Shown here: in pieces, positions 50,101 to 61,124 of the stretch | Layout of the letters: every line of letters starts with the position of its first letter | How positions within the stretch are numbered: the first letter of the stretch is position 1 | Origin: Kappaphycus alvarezii | Lineage: Eukaryota > Rhodophyta > Florideophyceae > Gigartinales > Solieriaceae | Length of the DNA stretch: 64,000 nucleotides | Assembly (NCBI GenBank): GCA_002205965.3 | Contig: NADL03000696.1 | Coordinates: 1,025,501 to 1,089,500, forward strand | Direction: 5' to 3' | Made by a program: the position numbers and the translations under genes | Notes under the pieces: generated by a model | Told to the model about the DNA's origin: nothing | What the model saw: only the letters and a program-made list of their open reading frames with translations | Database searches by the model: none

Positions 50101-51420
50101 CAGTAAATTTGGCGCTTTTGTAAATATGAGAAAGGCAAATATGTCATAAATTGCTTCCCTTCCATGAATTGGAATGGTTTATTATATCTCAGGGAAGACA
50201 GTTATTTTTTAGAGCGGGTAGCTCGGCAAATTGACAGTGAGATTTTTATCACTTTTATATTTTTCTGAGTATTTGAAGATATCATCAGAGGTAAATATGC
50301 AAGGTTTAATATTTCGAAGGGCTAAATTTAGGAATTTTGCCCAATTGCAGATAAATGTGCGCACTATTTTGTATTCATCAATCTTTTAAAGTACCGTTCA
50401 GTTCTAACATGAAATATGAAGATTTAGAGGATTTAATTCATGCCATAAATATAAGAAAAACTTTTCTAAAGAAAATTTATTACACATTATTTTTAGATGC
50501 AACTGTGATTTTTGAGTTGAAAAGGTATGTTTGCAGCACTCGCCTACATGACATTACTTTTATGTGCTGAAAATGCCATCGTGGCCATTAAAATAGAAAC
50601 ACGGTACAGAGACGTGTCGGACACACGACAATCTTGGTTTGATTTTTACATGTACAATACTACTGAATAATTAGAAATCCACGCAGGGATACAGGCAGAA
50701 ATTTTGTCATATTTCTTTTATGAACAATCCCATTGAACTAATTTAAATAAATTGGGCTATTCTTTATATATTTATCCTTCGTTTTAAGACTTGATCCAGG
50801 AGGCAACTGTACTTTTCCGCTTGAAACTGCCCCATGAAGGGTTTTTCGTGAGTATAATGGTTCTATATAAATCTTAATTACGCCTTCGAACTTTTCAGTG
50901 ACGTCTTTTTACGAAAGACCAGTTTTCCTTTTTCCCTTTTTGAAAACTTTACCTCGAAATTCTTCCCCTTTATGAACACCCTACTCACTTTTTATCTCCA
51001 TTTTTATTTTATATCAAAATATTTTGGTTATCACTTTTTGAAAGAAACTTTTCAATTTGTGATAAGCTCTTCCTCTAAAATTACTTCCATCATAATTTCT
51101 TGTAGATATTTAGGTAATGACCACAGATTGGAGCACATCTAAGACGACAGTACGGCCTCTCACTTTTATGCAAACATGGCCGTGAAAACTATAGATTGCA
51201 TGCGCCAATTTTAAACCTCAGTAGCAGCTTCGTGAATTATCATCCCTTCTATCAAGCAGCTCGTGAGCTAATCTGCACACCCCCTTAGTTATCTATCAAG
51301 ATGGTCAACCTCAGCTCCTCCTGCATTATTAAAAAATCAATCAGGGCCCCGGCCTGCATCATCGGCCTGTATTTGATGGCTAGTGATCCTACAGACTAAA
51401 AGAATACCTCAAGAGGTTAC
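35150..51420. other. About 16 kb AT-rich block without recognisable genes
   Basis: Base composition drops sharply to roughly one third G+C or less by eye, and stays there. ORFs are short and scattered on both strands with no family resemblance; the longest, 37267-37674, has a hydrophobic C-terminus but no recognised motif. I see no transposon protein, tRNA, rRNA, tandem array or CRISPR-like repeat in it. Only trivial repeats occur, such as a duplicated TATTATTATATCT near 44710. Confidence 0.6.
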
Positions 51421-52300
51421 AGCATAATTGCATAAGGGATTAGGTTCATATCCAATTCGTCTAGGAGGCAGAGGAGGAAAAATAGAATGATGTTGTTGAG
51501 GAAGACTCTGAAGATTAGCGGGACTGGTTGGACCAGTGGGAGCCGTCGGGGTACAAACGTGGGGACTTTTCTGTGTCTTGCGAAGGAGAAAGTGAGTGTG
51601 AGGTTTTCATCGTAATCTCATACTTCTCTGTTGGGAATGGAGGGCATGTTGGCAATTATGAGGAAAAATTGGATGATTTAGATATGTCTGCGGATTCTCT
51701 CTACGATCATGAGACGTTTGAGGTATTTTGTAGGGATTGTATTGGAAGTATTGATACTATGGGGTAATTGTTTTTTTTCTGACCTAAAAAATGATGTTTT
51801 TGAATAGTTAATGTAAAGTCTTTTTCGTCACCAAATTTCCTCGGATGCATTTCATGGTATTTTGTATGTAGTTTGAGATTTTATTGCTGGCCGAAAATTC
51901 TATGTAAGCCGAGTGAGCCACTTCCTTTAGGGGAAGTCAGGAAAGTTGGCAGACAACTTTAAGTGAGGACCCAAACAATTGAGAAGTTGAAATTCAACTT
52001 CTGAACTAATGTGTGTCTCGTTCATGGTTTCTACAGAGGACAAATGGTAAGACCTGCTCGTTCCAGACCCATTTGTGGCCTCTTGACCCCCGTCCTTACC
52101 CACCTCTTCGCGTTCCCACTACTATAGTGAGGTAGTACTTTTTCGCTTGCAACACCTTCGTCTAGGGGTAGTTCATAAATTCTACTCCTCGCTGACTTAT
52201 TCCTATCAGGGTATTCGGCGTGAATATTTGCACCTATTCTAATATTTTTCCACCACAGTGCACATGTTTCCAATATTCCTCTGTCGAATAACTATCGTAT
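51420..52300 (+). other. Acidic ORF of unknown origin
   Basis: An 80-codon open frame (51528-51767) encodes an acidic peptide (DQWEPSGYKRGDFSV near its start). Upstream frames also look Glu-rich, so a longer broken coding region from about 51460 is possible. No family recognised. The remainder holds nothing clear. Confidence 0.2.
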
Positions 52301-52379
52301 CTTTTTGCGTTCTTTTCAGTAGTGAACATTTTCAATGATTGCTTCTTCTGGAAATTATTTGGTGCAGAGGAGGTTATTT

Positions 52380-53275
52380 TCATCTACTCACCACGACCGC
52401 CAAGTGAATCTTTTGGACCGGGGTTTGGCAGATATGCCCGTCACCCCGTCTTAGGGTCACGAGAGGGTCTTCACCGCACAAGACCGTATATCCGGGTATG
52501 GGAAGCCACGGAGGGACTGACTTTTTTATATAACCTTCATCAATTACCTCAGGCAATCGAACAGGGGATTCAAAACTTTCAACCTGGTGAACTCTCTGAA
52601 CGCAACCCGACCAGCGAAGTACAGAAGGTACTAACCCTTCATAGCTACTTTCTCTCGAGGCATACTCGTCTTCATGCCCATATGTACTCTCGGGGGTTGG
52701 CATCCTAACGCATACACCGTCATATATCAAGTGGAAAGAAGCGTAGGGTAGGGCTATGGAAACAAAAGATAAAGTTCCCGGGGTGTACATGCAGTGGAAT
52801 GCTGGCGCCGCTAGCATTTCCAATGCGTCCTGCCTGATAGCTGGCATCGAGCCAAATTTCTAGCGATTTTAAACCGTTTTCGAACCGCCTCCCTATTTCG
52901 TCATGCAGACTACCAATTATTTGATGCATTTTGGACCGGATATATCTTCCAAGAGTAAGACACCCAAACCTTTCCCCCTTTTGGAACACATGCGCCCCAA
53001 ACATAACCGAAGCATTTTCTTTCAAAGACGAGTACCGTACTGTTGCGCATTGAGATGATTGAAACTTCCAAACAATCCTGCTCACATAGCTGTTGGTCTT
53101 CAGATTTCATGTCAATAATAAGACCCGTACAGCAATCTATTACTGCAAAGCATTCAAATGAGTTTTTATGGTGCGCATCGCTCGTCATTACGTGAGCCGG
53201 CAGAATAAGAGCCGAACAACATTTCGTGCGGGCTTTTTTCTTGCCTCGAAAATTTGGACCGTTCGTTTCACTCAA
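52380..53275 (-). other. Overlapping unidentified ORFs, possible broken coding region
   Basis: Three minus-strand ORFs of 121, 121 and 155 codons overlap in different frames across this stretch. Parts look protein-like (for example GAHVFQKGERFGCLTLGRYI and SEDQQLCEQDCLEVSIISMR), as if a single coding region had changed frame more than once. It is more GC-balanced than the desert to its left. I do not recognise a family. A transposon protein is as likely as a host gene. Confidence 0.25.
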
Positions 53276-53459
53276 GTGATATTCTGCCCAACAGGCAAAG
53301 CGTTACAACTCTCGGATGTTCTCTACAGCCGGGTATCCACTTTCTTGCAACGACTTGTACCATGGCTGCTTACTACGAGGCCCAAGCACTACTGGGCCTT
53401 TGAGCTCCAAAAAAAGCTTCTCAAGATGTCCTTGACAGCTGGTTAGTATTGCTCAATCT

Positions 53460-56400
53460 ACGACATCAAAAGAATGTACTATTAGAACTCATTTCTCTCG
53501 TTCCGCTGGGTCCATACAATCTTTTTTACAATCAGAATCCAATTTGGCCGTAAAGTTGGTTAGTATTTACAATTCCTAGTCCGCTCTGAACATCGCGTTA
53601 CTCTACATCCCAAAGTTCAGGAGGTATCAAGACTATATCACCACGCATGCCAGGTCCCGACTGGTCCCAGTACCGATATCCATTCTTGGCGGGTGATACC
53701 CGGAGGAATTCGCGGTGCTGGCAGACGTGAGCAGGCACGTCGCCGTTCGAGCCATGGAGGCCGTGGAGCGGGTTCGATCTGTCCTTACGCAAAGGTACGC
53801 TGCGGCGACGGTTTCGTGCAACGCAGCATGCCTTACGGCTGGCCTCACACTAGCCTTGTGAGATCGTCCCACCTGACCCTGCCTCCTCTTCAGACTCTGT
53901 AATACACCTACATCTCTAATCAGTAAAACATCCCAAACTCCCCCCCTCTACATCCAATGGTTGACCTACTTTTTCGCCTTCCAGATTACAGAAAAGACCC
54001 AAGATCAGGTCGCAGCCCTTCCCTCATCGTTCGTATTGCCTACAAGTATAAATCTCCTCAATAACAGTTACTGGGTTAGTGCATAAGTAAGGTATACATA
54101 AGGCAGGATAACAGGAAGTCGAGAGGAAGGCCGCAAACTATGGGCGGACTTTTCGATGCCTAGGCGGCCTTTACAGTACTTACAAAGAAGTACTTCAAGC
54201 CTCAGACGTCCATGGAGAGTAGTATTGGATGTAGTCGGGTCACTGAGGAAACACCGTGATCATCCTAAAGAAGAGGGCTTTTCCAATTTATTAACGCCTC
54301 CTTTTTATCTAATACCATAACATCATCTGAGTCGTAATCGAGTTGGTTCTTGAGGGAGCAGTTATCATGGACAGTGGTACCCATACTGAAGGGGCTCCCA
54401 TTGGCAATTTGGGGATGGAAGAGGCCCCGGGAGTCCAGAATAGGAAGGGGTCAACTATGCACAATTAGCCTATGTCCGTTTGTGATTTAATTAACACATC
54501 CTTCTGCCTTTTCCTGCGCAAACGTACTGTACCTCTGGTACCCTTATAATTCCTTTCAACCATCGACAAAACCAGTTTCAGCAAAGTAATCAGTTGCTAG
54601 CCAAGAAAAAGCTGAAATCGCTGTTTTCCCAATATCGAATGTTACCAAGTGTATTAAATCTTTTACATAATCTGTACTCCGCGATGCCGTTGTTGTTGCA
54701 AAATTCAAGAATTCTGTTCTCGTTGGCCGGACCTGCTCAACTACTCGCCGACAGTATAAACGTAGCCATAAATACAAGGTTTCACTGCAGCTGAAACCCA
54801 GCTTGAGCTCAGCATGGACCATTGGCGAGTAATTCTCTACGTCGAGGAGCAGTGAATCCATGCACAACTCCAAAATTCGGATATTTAAATACCTCATCAT
54901 CGCGATTCCGCCTCAGTTCCATGAGCTATTACTGTCTCAGTACCACGATAGCTGTCAGATCTTGTAGTATTGTGTGGCCAAAGCAGCGCGGCAGAGGCTG
55001 AGCATTTGGACATATGTTGAAACCCTTACTTCGTGGTGGGATTCGCGTACATACGGGCTCGCTGGAATCTACTCGTTCCTTTATTTGTGTTTAGAGCGAG
55101 TTTGGCCAATGAAGAAAAACCCCAGAGTATGACCAGCGGGGATATGGATCGGCAAGTAGTGGTTTCGTACGTGACGATTCCTAACGGGCGACGATGGACG
55201 AGCTTGGTGGTTGGTGTTCTCCTCGGCTCCCATCCTGTAAATTCAGTCAGCTAAAAGTAAAAATTCCCTGCGCTTCGGAACCTCATTGTTCTGTTGCTCA
55301 AGTATCCTGCATGCAAAGTTACTTGTGCATGAGCATCAGTGTTGTGAGTTTGGTTTAGCGCAATACAAAAAAATAAGCTCAAAGCATACGGTAGCTCGTA
55401 CTCTTAGTCAAATGTGATGGGAGTAGTTGCATCTACCGAGGCTAGCTCGTACCCCTAGCTTGCGGCCGCAGAAAAACTGAAACGAATTCGACAAGGTGTT
55501 CACTCTCTAAAGCTATAGAGTTTGCTATTTTGAATCATGACAACGGATATTTATGAATGGATATTCATGAGCGTACTCAGTTTCTCGACGGCGGCCTCGG
55601 TGCATCATAATCAAACTAACTTTATAACAGGAGCTTGCTTTTCGAGCACCGAGAATATGCCAAATGCCCTGGACCTGTTCGGCTTGTGGCTAGCGGTCCT
55701 CCACTTTTTTAGGTTCACACGAGTTGATTGGGTTTCAGTCAGCAAATCTGTTACAGGAAATGAATTCCCCGTGTTTCCCCTTTCCGTAAGGACTGTGGAT
55801 GGCAAGTGCGACTCCGAACGGGAAACGTTGTTTCGTCATTGAAGGGCAAAATGACCGCGAGCGCCCCTGTTGGTATTGAGAAATAACTTTAAACTCTCTC
55901 CTGCCATGCGGAGGCTTTCTCCATTCAACTTTCATAGAGTAGGGAACAGGCGGCTTTGCCACTGTCTACACGTTTGCTTACCTGATGCTGTTGAGTTCAT
56001 GTGTTCTTGTACTCAACTGACCCTGTTTGGCGAAATGCACCTAGCAAGCGCAACAGTGCCTTTGAGCCAGCGTAGGCTGGCCATCCTAGGTATAGGGACC
56101 AAGCAAGATGTCGAGCCGCGTCGAATAGTACTTTGAACAGACAATCTGATTGAAAAGTTCCAAACGCACCTCTAATTTCTGCCTTGGGAGATGCATAGAG
56201 TTGCAACAAAACCAGTACTACACGGATGGCGACCGTGGAAAACCGCATGCACAAGGACGACACGCTTGGTGAAAACAAGGTAAGCTTTAACAAGGGCGCT
56301 GTAAAATGTAACTAGTCTGCATAAACTATGGACCACTGTAATACCGCAGCAACTGGAGTCTCTCGAGCGCGAGTCTTGTAGCGGCTGAACCATCAGCCTC

Positions 56401-56630
56401 TGTCACCATTGCGGAGTGTACCAAGATGAACTTTGCGAAAAAAAGTCACATCACAGAGACCAGCGTAGGGACTAGGTAAACTGCAAATCGCAAAACGATT
56501 CATGCGGTGGGAGGGGAGGAATTTCCGTCGAAAATCACGAGCGTCCTCTACAAACCCAATGCTTTTCCAATACGTCCATCGGGATGTACCAAACCTGACC
56601 ACCTCGACAGAGTGGCCACCTGACCGCAAG
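53460..56630. other. No assignable gene
   Basis: Short ORFs occur (53633-53872 on -, 54556-54900 on -, 55537-55842 on +, 55997-56293 on -) but none shows a motif I recognise. Composition is intermediate between the AT-rich block and the gene island to the right. Confidence 0.4.
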
Positions 56631-57839
56631 TCAAACGGCGCCACCCTTTGCACCCAGGCCGAAAATGTCGGGAAGATTATCCGGCCAGCCATTTTGCTTG
56701 GATTGAAAGTAGTTGAAACGGTACATCCATTCCCTCCTGCCGGTGCTCGGGTCGAGCTTAAGTTCAAACCAGCGCGGGGAATACGCGATGCCATTCTGCT
56801 CGCATTCTCTCCTTCTGAGCCTCTGGTCGACCTCGAGCCTCTCCTTTTCACTGCTTGCCAATTGATAAAAGCCCCTTTCCCAGGCCCTCTGATCCGGGCG
56901 CAGCCTAGAGTCTGTCCTGGGGAGGTTGGATCCGCCGTCTGCATTCAAGGCCCATGCCCAGTTGGTCATGTTATGATTGGCGGTGAGGTGCTTGGACGGG
57001 CGCGACATGACGGTCCAGACGACGCGGTTATCGATACGCACTTGGGTGTTCCAGTTTCCGGTGAGTTTCCGGTGCACGTTTCCCTTTTCAGAGGCGGCCG
57101 TGGCGCATACCTTTCCGACAAAGTCCCGTGATGTTTCGGGTCGCCAAAGAAGGAGGCGGCGCGCTTGAGCTTTAGGGTGGTGATGTATGCGTTGTGGGTG
57201 ACTTCGCGAATGGTGATGGTACCGACGTTGTCGATCCAGATATCGCCGATGACGATGTTGTGGACAAAGGTGTGTGCTTGTTCATAGACGTAATGTTCGC
57301 CATCGTCAAAGCGGATATGAACGGGCCGGCCGGCCAGACCTCCATGGAGTTGCCTCTGAATTTGTTTTTGATTTCATGTGCGGTGTGATAGGTCCAGTGT
57401 GGAGCGGTGACATGAATGGCGCTCGTGGGGGATGGTGGGCGACCTGTTCAGCGACGAGGGAGAGTTTGTTTGGGAGATGCATTTCAAAGGTTTCGCCGAG
57501 GAGAGGGTTGAAAGGTTTTGAGGGACGACCTGCGGTGGCGGAGTAGTGAGAGATGACAAAGGCGGCGACGAGGGCGGCGCGATGGGGCCCGGAGGCTTTG
57601 TATGCTTGGTCGAGGAGGTGACTGTACTCGACATCCTCTGATAACCGTTGGAGGAAGGAGAGGGGCTCGTTGAAGAGGACGGGGAGGGTGATGCGGGCGA
57701 GGTCCTTGCCGATGGAATGCTTGAGGATGGACCAAAGGTTTGGTTTCTGAGGGGGACGGTTGCGGGAGGGTTTAAGATGGAGGGTGGTCTGGTTGGGAGG
57801 GGGTAGGTTGGATAGGATATGACGTTCATCGGAGGGCAT
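56631..57839 (-). CDS. Short oxysterol-binding protein-related protein (ORD only)
   Basis: About 400 codons from the ATG at 57839, comparable to Osh4/Kes1-type or plant short ORPs, which exchange sterol and PI4P between membranes. After a short N-terminus it has LWSILKHSIGKDLARITLPV, FLQRLSEDVEYS, KPFNPLLGET and the fingerprint EQVAHHPP (near 57430-57450). A VYEQAHTFVHNIVIGDIWID block and the C-terminal PRTDSRLRPDQRAWE with PRWF follow. No PH domain. Three frame changes (near 57430, 57325 and 57090) are each repaired by one extra base and two lie in C-runs, so they look like sequence deletions. It is a paralogue of the longer ORP at 14367-16824. Confidence 0.85.
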
Positions 57840-57910
57840 GTTGAAATGTTGAAAGCGGAGGAGGAGGGCGGGGGTAGGGGACGGAGGCAGGGGAATGGGA
57901 ATGTATGGGA

Positions 57911-57923
57911 GGGGGGGGGGGGG
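57911..57923. repeat. G13 homopolymer upstream of short ORP
   Basis: A run of 13 G lies about 75 bases upstream of the ATG at 57839. Its length is uncertain if the consensus has homopolymer errors. Confidence 0.8.
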
Positions 57924-58057
57924 TTTGAGTGTTGTTGTTGTGATTGTATGGGCGGGCGGCAGAGCGAGAGTTGAATGAACGAGTGTGGTGGATATTGAGT
58001 TGAGGTGAAGGTGCCTTGCCTTGTTCCCAGGGAGCTCCCTGGTCGTAGACACACATT

Positions 58058-58192
58058 GTACAGTACAGTACCCTTGAGCGATGGCCAGGGGCCACTCTTC
58101 GCAAAGTAAGTCATGCCCTTCCTGTACCTAGGCTCGTGAGTAGGAGACCCTTACAACTGCTGTACAATACTGTACAATACTGTACTGTACGG
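58058..58192. promoter_or_regulatory. TACTGTAC-type cluster upstream of short ORP
   Basis: GTACAGTACAGTACC near 58059 and a run of TACTGTACAATACTGTACTGTAC at 58153-58188 lie 220-350 bases upstream of the minus-strand ATG at 57839. Confidence 0.4.
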
Positions 58193-58559
58193 CAAGAGTC
58201 TGTTGGGCCCTTGTGAAAGCCGAATGACGGTGACATGCGGTTGTTGACAATGAAATTCACACACGAGTCATGTCCAGGGCCATCGGTCGCTGTGCTGCCC
58301 CTGTTGACGCATGGGCCCAATGTGACACGTATGATGGTGTCACCAGCAATGCACGGCGCATTGCCTTGTCACAAACATGCTCCTCGTACACCAAAATCAT
58401 TACAGCGCAACAGCATTACAGGGGGACTCTTGCGCATGCTGCAATAGCAAGGGTGGCCAGGTGCGGTAGAGGAGGGGGTCGTATAGTGTGCTGTGGAATC
58501 GGTTGTGCCGTGCAACGTTTATAGAGCAAACGTCGGGGTGTCCTCACGCTACAGATACA

Positions 58560-59163
58560 TTATACTGTACAGTAAAGTACAGTAGTGTGGAAAGCCGCTC
58601 CACTTTGCCCGTTGTTGCATCGCAAATGGTGAGGGGGTACGCACGGTAAGCGCCGTCAAGCATGTGGGCTGTTTGTGGACAAGCTTGTTGAGGGGTAGTG
58701 GCATGAGGGGTCGGGGGTTTTCGGAAAGGCCGTTTTCGTGCAGTGCATTACTGTGCATGGAGAGTGGCGAGTTTGGAAAAAAGATTACAGTTGTGTAGAT
58801 GGCAACACTTTGGTGGCATACGTGTCCAGCAATTTGTCCCTCATTTGCATGGAACTGTACCCTTGGCATGGAGATTGCAACTGCGGCAAAGTAGTGCTAC
58901 TGTACGGAACGGTGGTGGTTTGGGTGGCAATGGCGTATGCCAATCGGCGGCTAGGTAGCGGCAGGAATATCCACACGACAGTGCACGGCAGCCATTTAGA
59001 ATATTTGTAATAATTTCTTAGTGGCGAGACGGTGTCCAAGGCGGTAGAGTACAGTACAGTATTGTACAGTACAGTACTGTACTGTATATGTGGTGACAAA
59101 AGGCATATGAAAATGGCGGCATGGGTTGCTGCGCGCACCTTTTGACGTACAGTAGTGTACAGT
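58560..59163. promoter_or_regulatory. TACTGTAC-type clusters between short ORP and the Hc1-like gene
   Basis: Clusters at 58562-58586, 59049-59095 and 59146-59163. They are over 1 kb upstream of the Hc1-like ATG, so assignment to that gene is uncertain. Confidence 0.35.
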
Positions 59164-59169
59164 GATTTG

Positions 59170-60367
59170 CAGACAAACGCGACAAGGGTCAGGGTTGGGG
59201 GGGGGGTGGGCGCGAATTAAAAATGAAAGGAAATGGTCCGCGGGGCAGGTACGGTAGGGCCGTAGAAAATCGGACAGGTTCCAACAAATCTCGCATGCAG
59301 TCTTTTTTTTTGTATCTTGAAAAAAAAGCGGCGGGCAGCCTATCACAGTTCCTAGGTGGCACCAACGAGACAGCGCGGAAACGGGCAACTGACGAGGCGC
59401 CCAAAAGTGCAACATGGAAATTCCAAACGGCATCCGGTGGAAAAGTAAAAGAAAACAGGATAGCGTGCCAGAAATATTGGAAAATTAGAAACTGTGCGGA
59501 AAGAAAAAGGGCGCGCTTTTGCAGCAAGAAAAAAGGTGCAGTGTGGGCCATATGGACAGGGTGGGATGGAATTGGACATTTTTAGTTGCAGGGGAAAGTA
59601 AAAAACCGTGGAATATGGGCGGGATGAGGAAGAATGTGGACCTATTGGGAAATTGGCGGGAGTTGGAAAAAGGAAAAAGCATGGAATAATGTGAAAATAG
59701 ATATTTTGAAAGGGCATACAGGATGAAATGGACCGATAGGGTGTGGGATTGGACGATGGGACCAGAGTGATGTTGTTGACGGCGTGGATTGTGTGGAAAG
59801 GGCGAGGCGAGGCGAGGCGGCAGAGCGGGCGGGGCAGAAATTTTTGGTATATACATGCATGGCATGGTGTTTGACGGCAGTCGTCGCCATCGCCCTCCCG
59901 CCCTGTTTGCCCAGCCACCCACCTGCGTCTTGTAGAAACACAGCCACTGTTGTTGTTGACCGGATTGCAATTATTTTTTATTTATTGTGTGTATTTGGCG
60001 GCCCTGTTTGGAAGCCGTTTGACAAACACCCCTCCTTCCGCACCTTTTTCGCTACTGTCAAAGGCGCCCCGCCCCGCCCCATCGCCACCACCCTCCCTGC
60101 CGCCATCCTCTTTTTTTGCTTTTTCCACTCAAAATAACCAACAAGCTCCCTCTACTCACCCGCCTCGTACTGTGTACTCCTCAACCCCCTCTCAACGCAT
60201 CAATTTCTCCATCTCGTTCCAAACCCCTCTCAACTCCCTCCATTCCCACTCCATCCATCCATCCATCCATCCATCCACACTGCATCCTTCCCATCCTTCA
60301 ACCCTATCCCTGCCCCTAGCCGTACCCTACCCCTCCACCCCCCACCACAGTCACTCACCAACCCACA
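59170..60367 (+). promoter_or_regulatory. Upstream region of the Hc1-like gene
   Basis: No convincing ORF. It has a GGCGA triplicate at 59801-59820, pyrimidine-rich stretches from 60040, and a CCAT microsatellite of six units at 60251-60276. This is probably a promoter and 5' untranslated leader. Confidence 0.35.
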
Positions 60368-60562
60368 ATGGACAAGCTCCAAAACCTCAAGGAAGTCATG
60401 GACGCCGTCTCAAAGGACAGCACAAAGTTTTTCGAAAAAGGAAACAAGGCCGCCGGCACCCGCGCTCGCAAGAATCTACAAGAGCTGAAAAAACTAGCTC
60501 AGGAACTTCGTGTCGCCATTCAAGAGACAAAGGCCAATATGACCAACACCGTCGCAGAGTAA
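60368..60562 (+). CDS. Hc1-like (bacterial histone H1-type) small basic protein
   Basis: Complete 64-codon intronless ORF starting MDKLQNLKEVMDAVSKDSTK. It matches the Hc1/histone-H1-like family over its whole length: an amphipathic N-terminal helix, the hallmark GNKAAGTRARKNLQELKKLA (residues 25-44) and a second helix ending in AIQETKAN. The family is known from Chlamydiae (Hc1) and Bacteroidetes, where such proteins bind and compact DNA. Here it has no Lys/Ala-rich tail. It sits between a eukaryotic ORP gene and mL46, so simple bacterial contamination is unlikely. A long CT-rich leader precedes it and an AATAAA lies near 60913. The role (chromatin, organelle nucleoid or other) is unknown. 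No targeting peptide is obvious. Confidence 0.8.
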   Translation: MDKLQNLKEVMDAVSKDSTKFFEKGNKAAGTRARKNLQELKKLAQELRVAIQETKANMTNTVAE

Positions 60563-61124
60563 TCCACCCAGCCTCTCCCTCCCCCTGTGACTCCCTGCAC
60601 AGTCACGAGATTTGGCCCCATCTACCGCCGAATCCCGCTTCACCTCTGCTATAAAACTCTCTGCCAGGCCCACTTGAACCACCGTGCAGGTTGTCCTCCT
60701 CCCTTTCATCCCCGTGGTGATGTGTGAATTGTCCCTTGTCATGTCGTGTCTTTCTGCTCTCAACACTGCGAAAAATACAAAAAAAACAAAAAAAATCAAG
60801 CAATGCTTTCCTGGGTTGGTAGCTGTCGCCATGGCCCTCCTTGTATCCAACTCTCCTACCCTGCCTCTATCGCTCCTGCCGTTTGTGTCTTCCCACTTGC
60901 CCTCGACCTATCAATAAAACACAAACACCTACGACTGCTTGCTCCATCCCCGCTCTCGCTCTCGCTCACCACTCCCCTCGTACCCATGCCTCAAAAGTCC
61001 TGACAATCCTATGCCACACACGCTCGCTGCAAACCCGCTCTTCCACAACTCACACCACACAATCCCCCGCTTCACCACCAAACTCAAAACATATCGGCAA
61101 CTTGAACCCCTACACAACTCCCAC

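Noticed and set aside
35150-51420. Organelle DNA insertion (NUMT/NUPT)
   Set aside because: No rRNA, tRNA or organelle protein fragment recognised; composition alone is not evidence.
57374-58114. 246-codon Pro/Ser-rich ORF on the minus strand
   Set aside because: Shadow of the short ORP gene in another frame and of its GC-rich upstream region.
60368-60562. Hc1-like gene as bacterial contamination
   Set aside because: Flanking genes on both sides are eukaryotic and the local leader sequence is like the rest of the island, though a chimeric contig cannot be fully excluded without reads.
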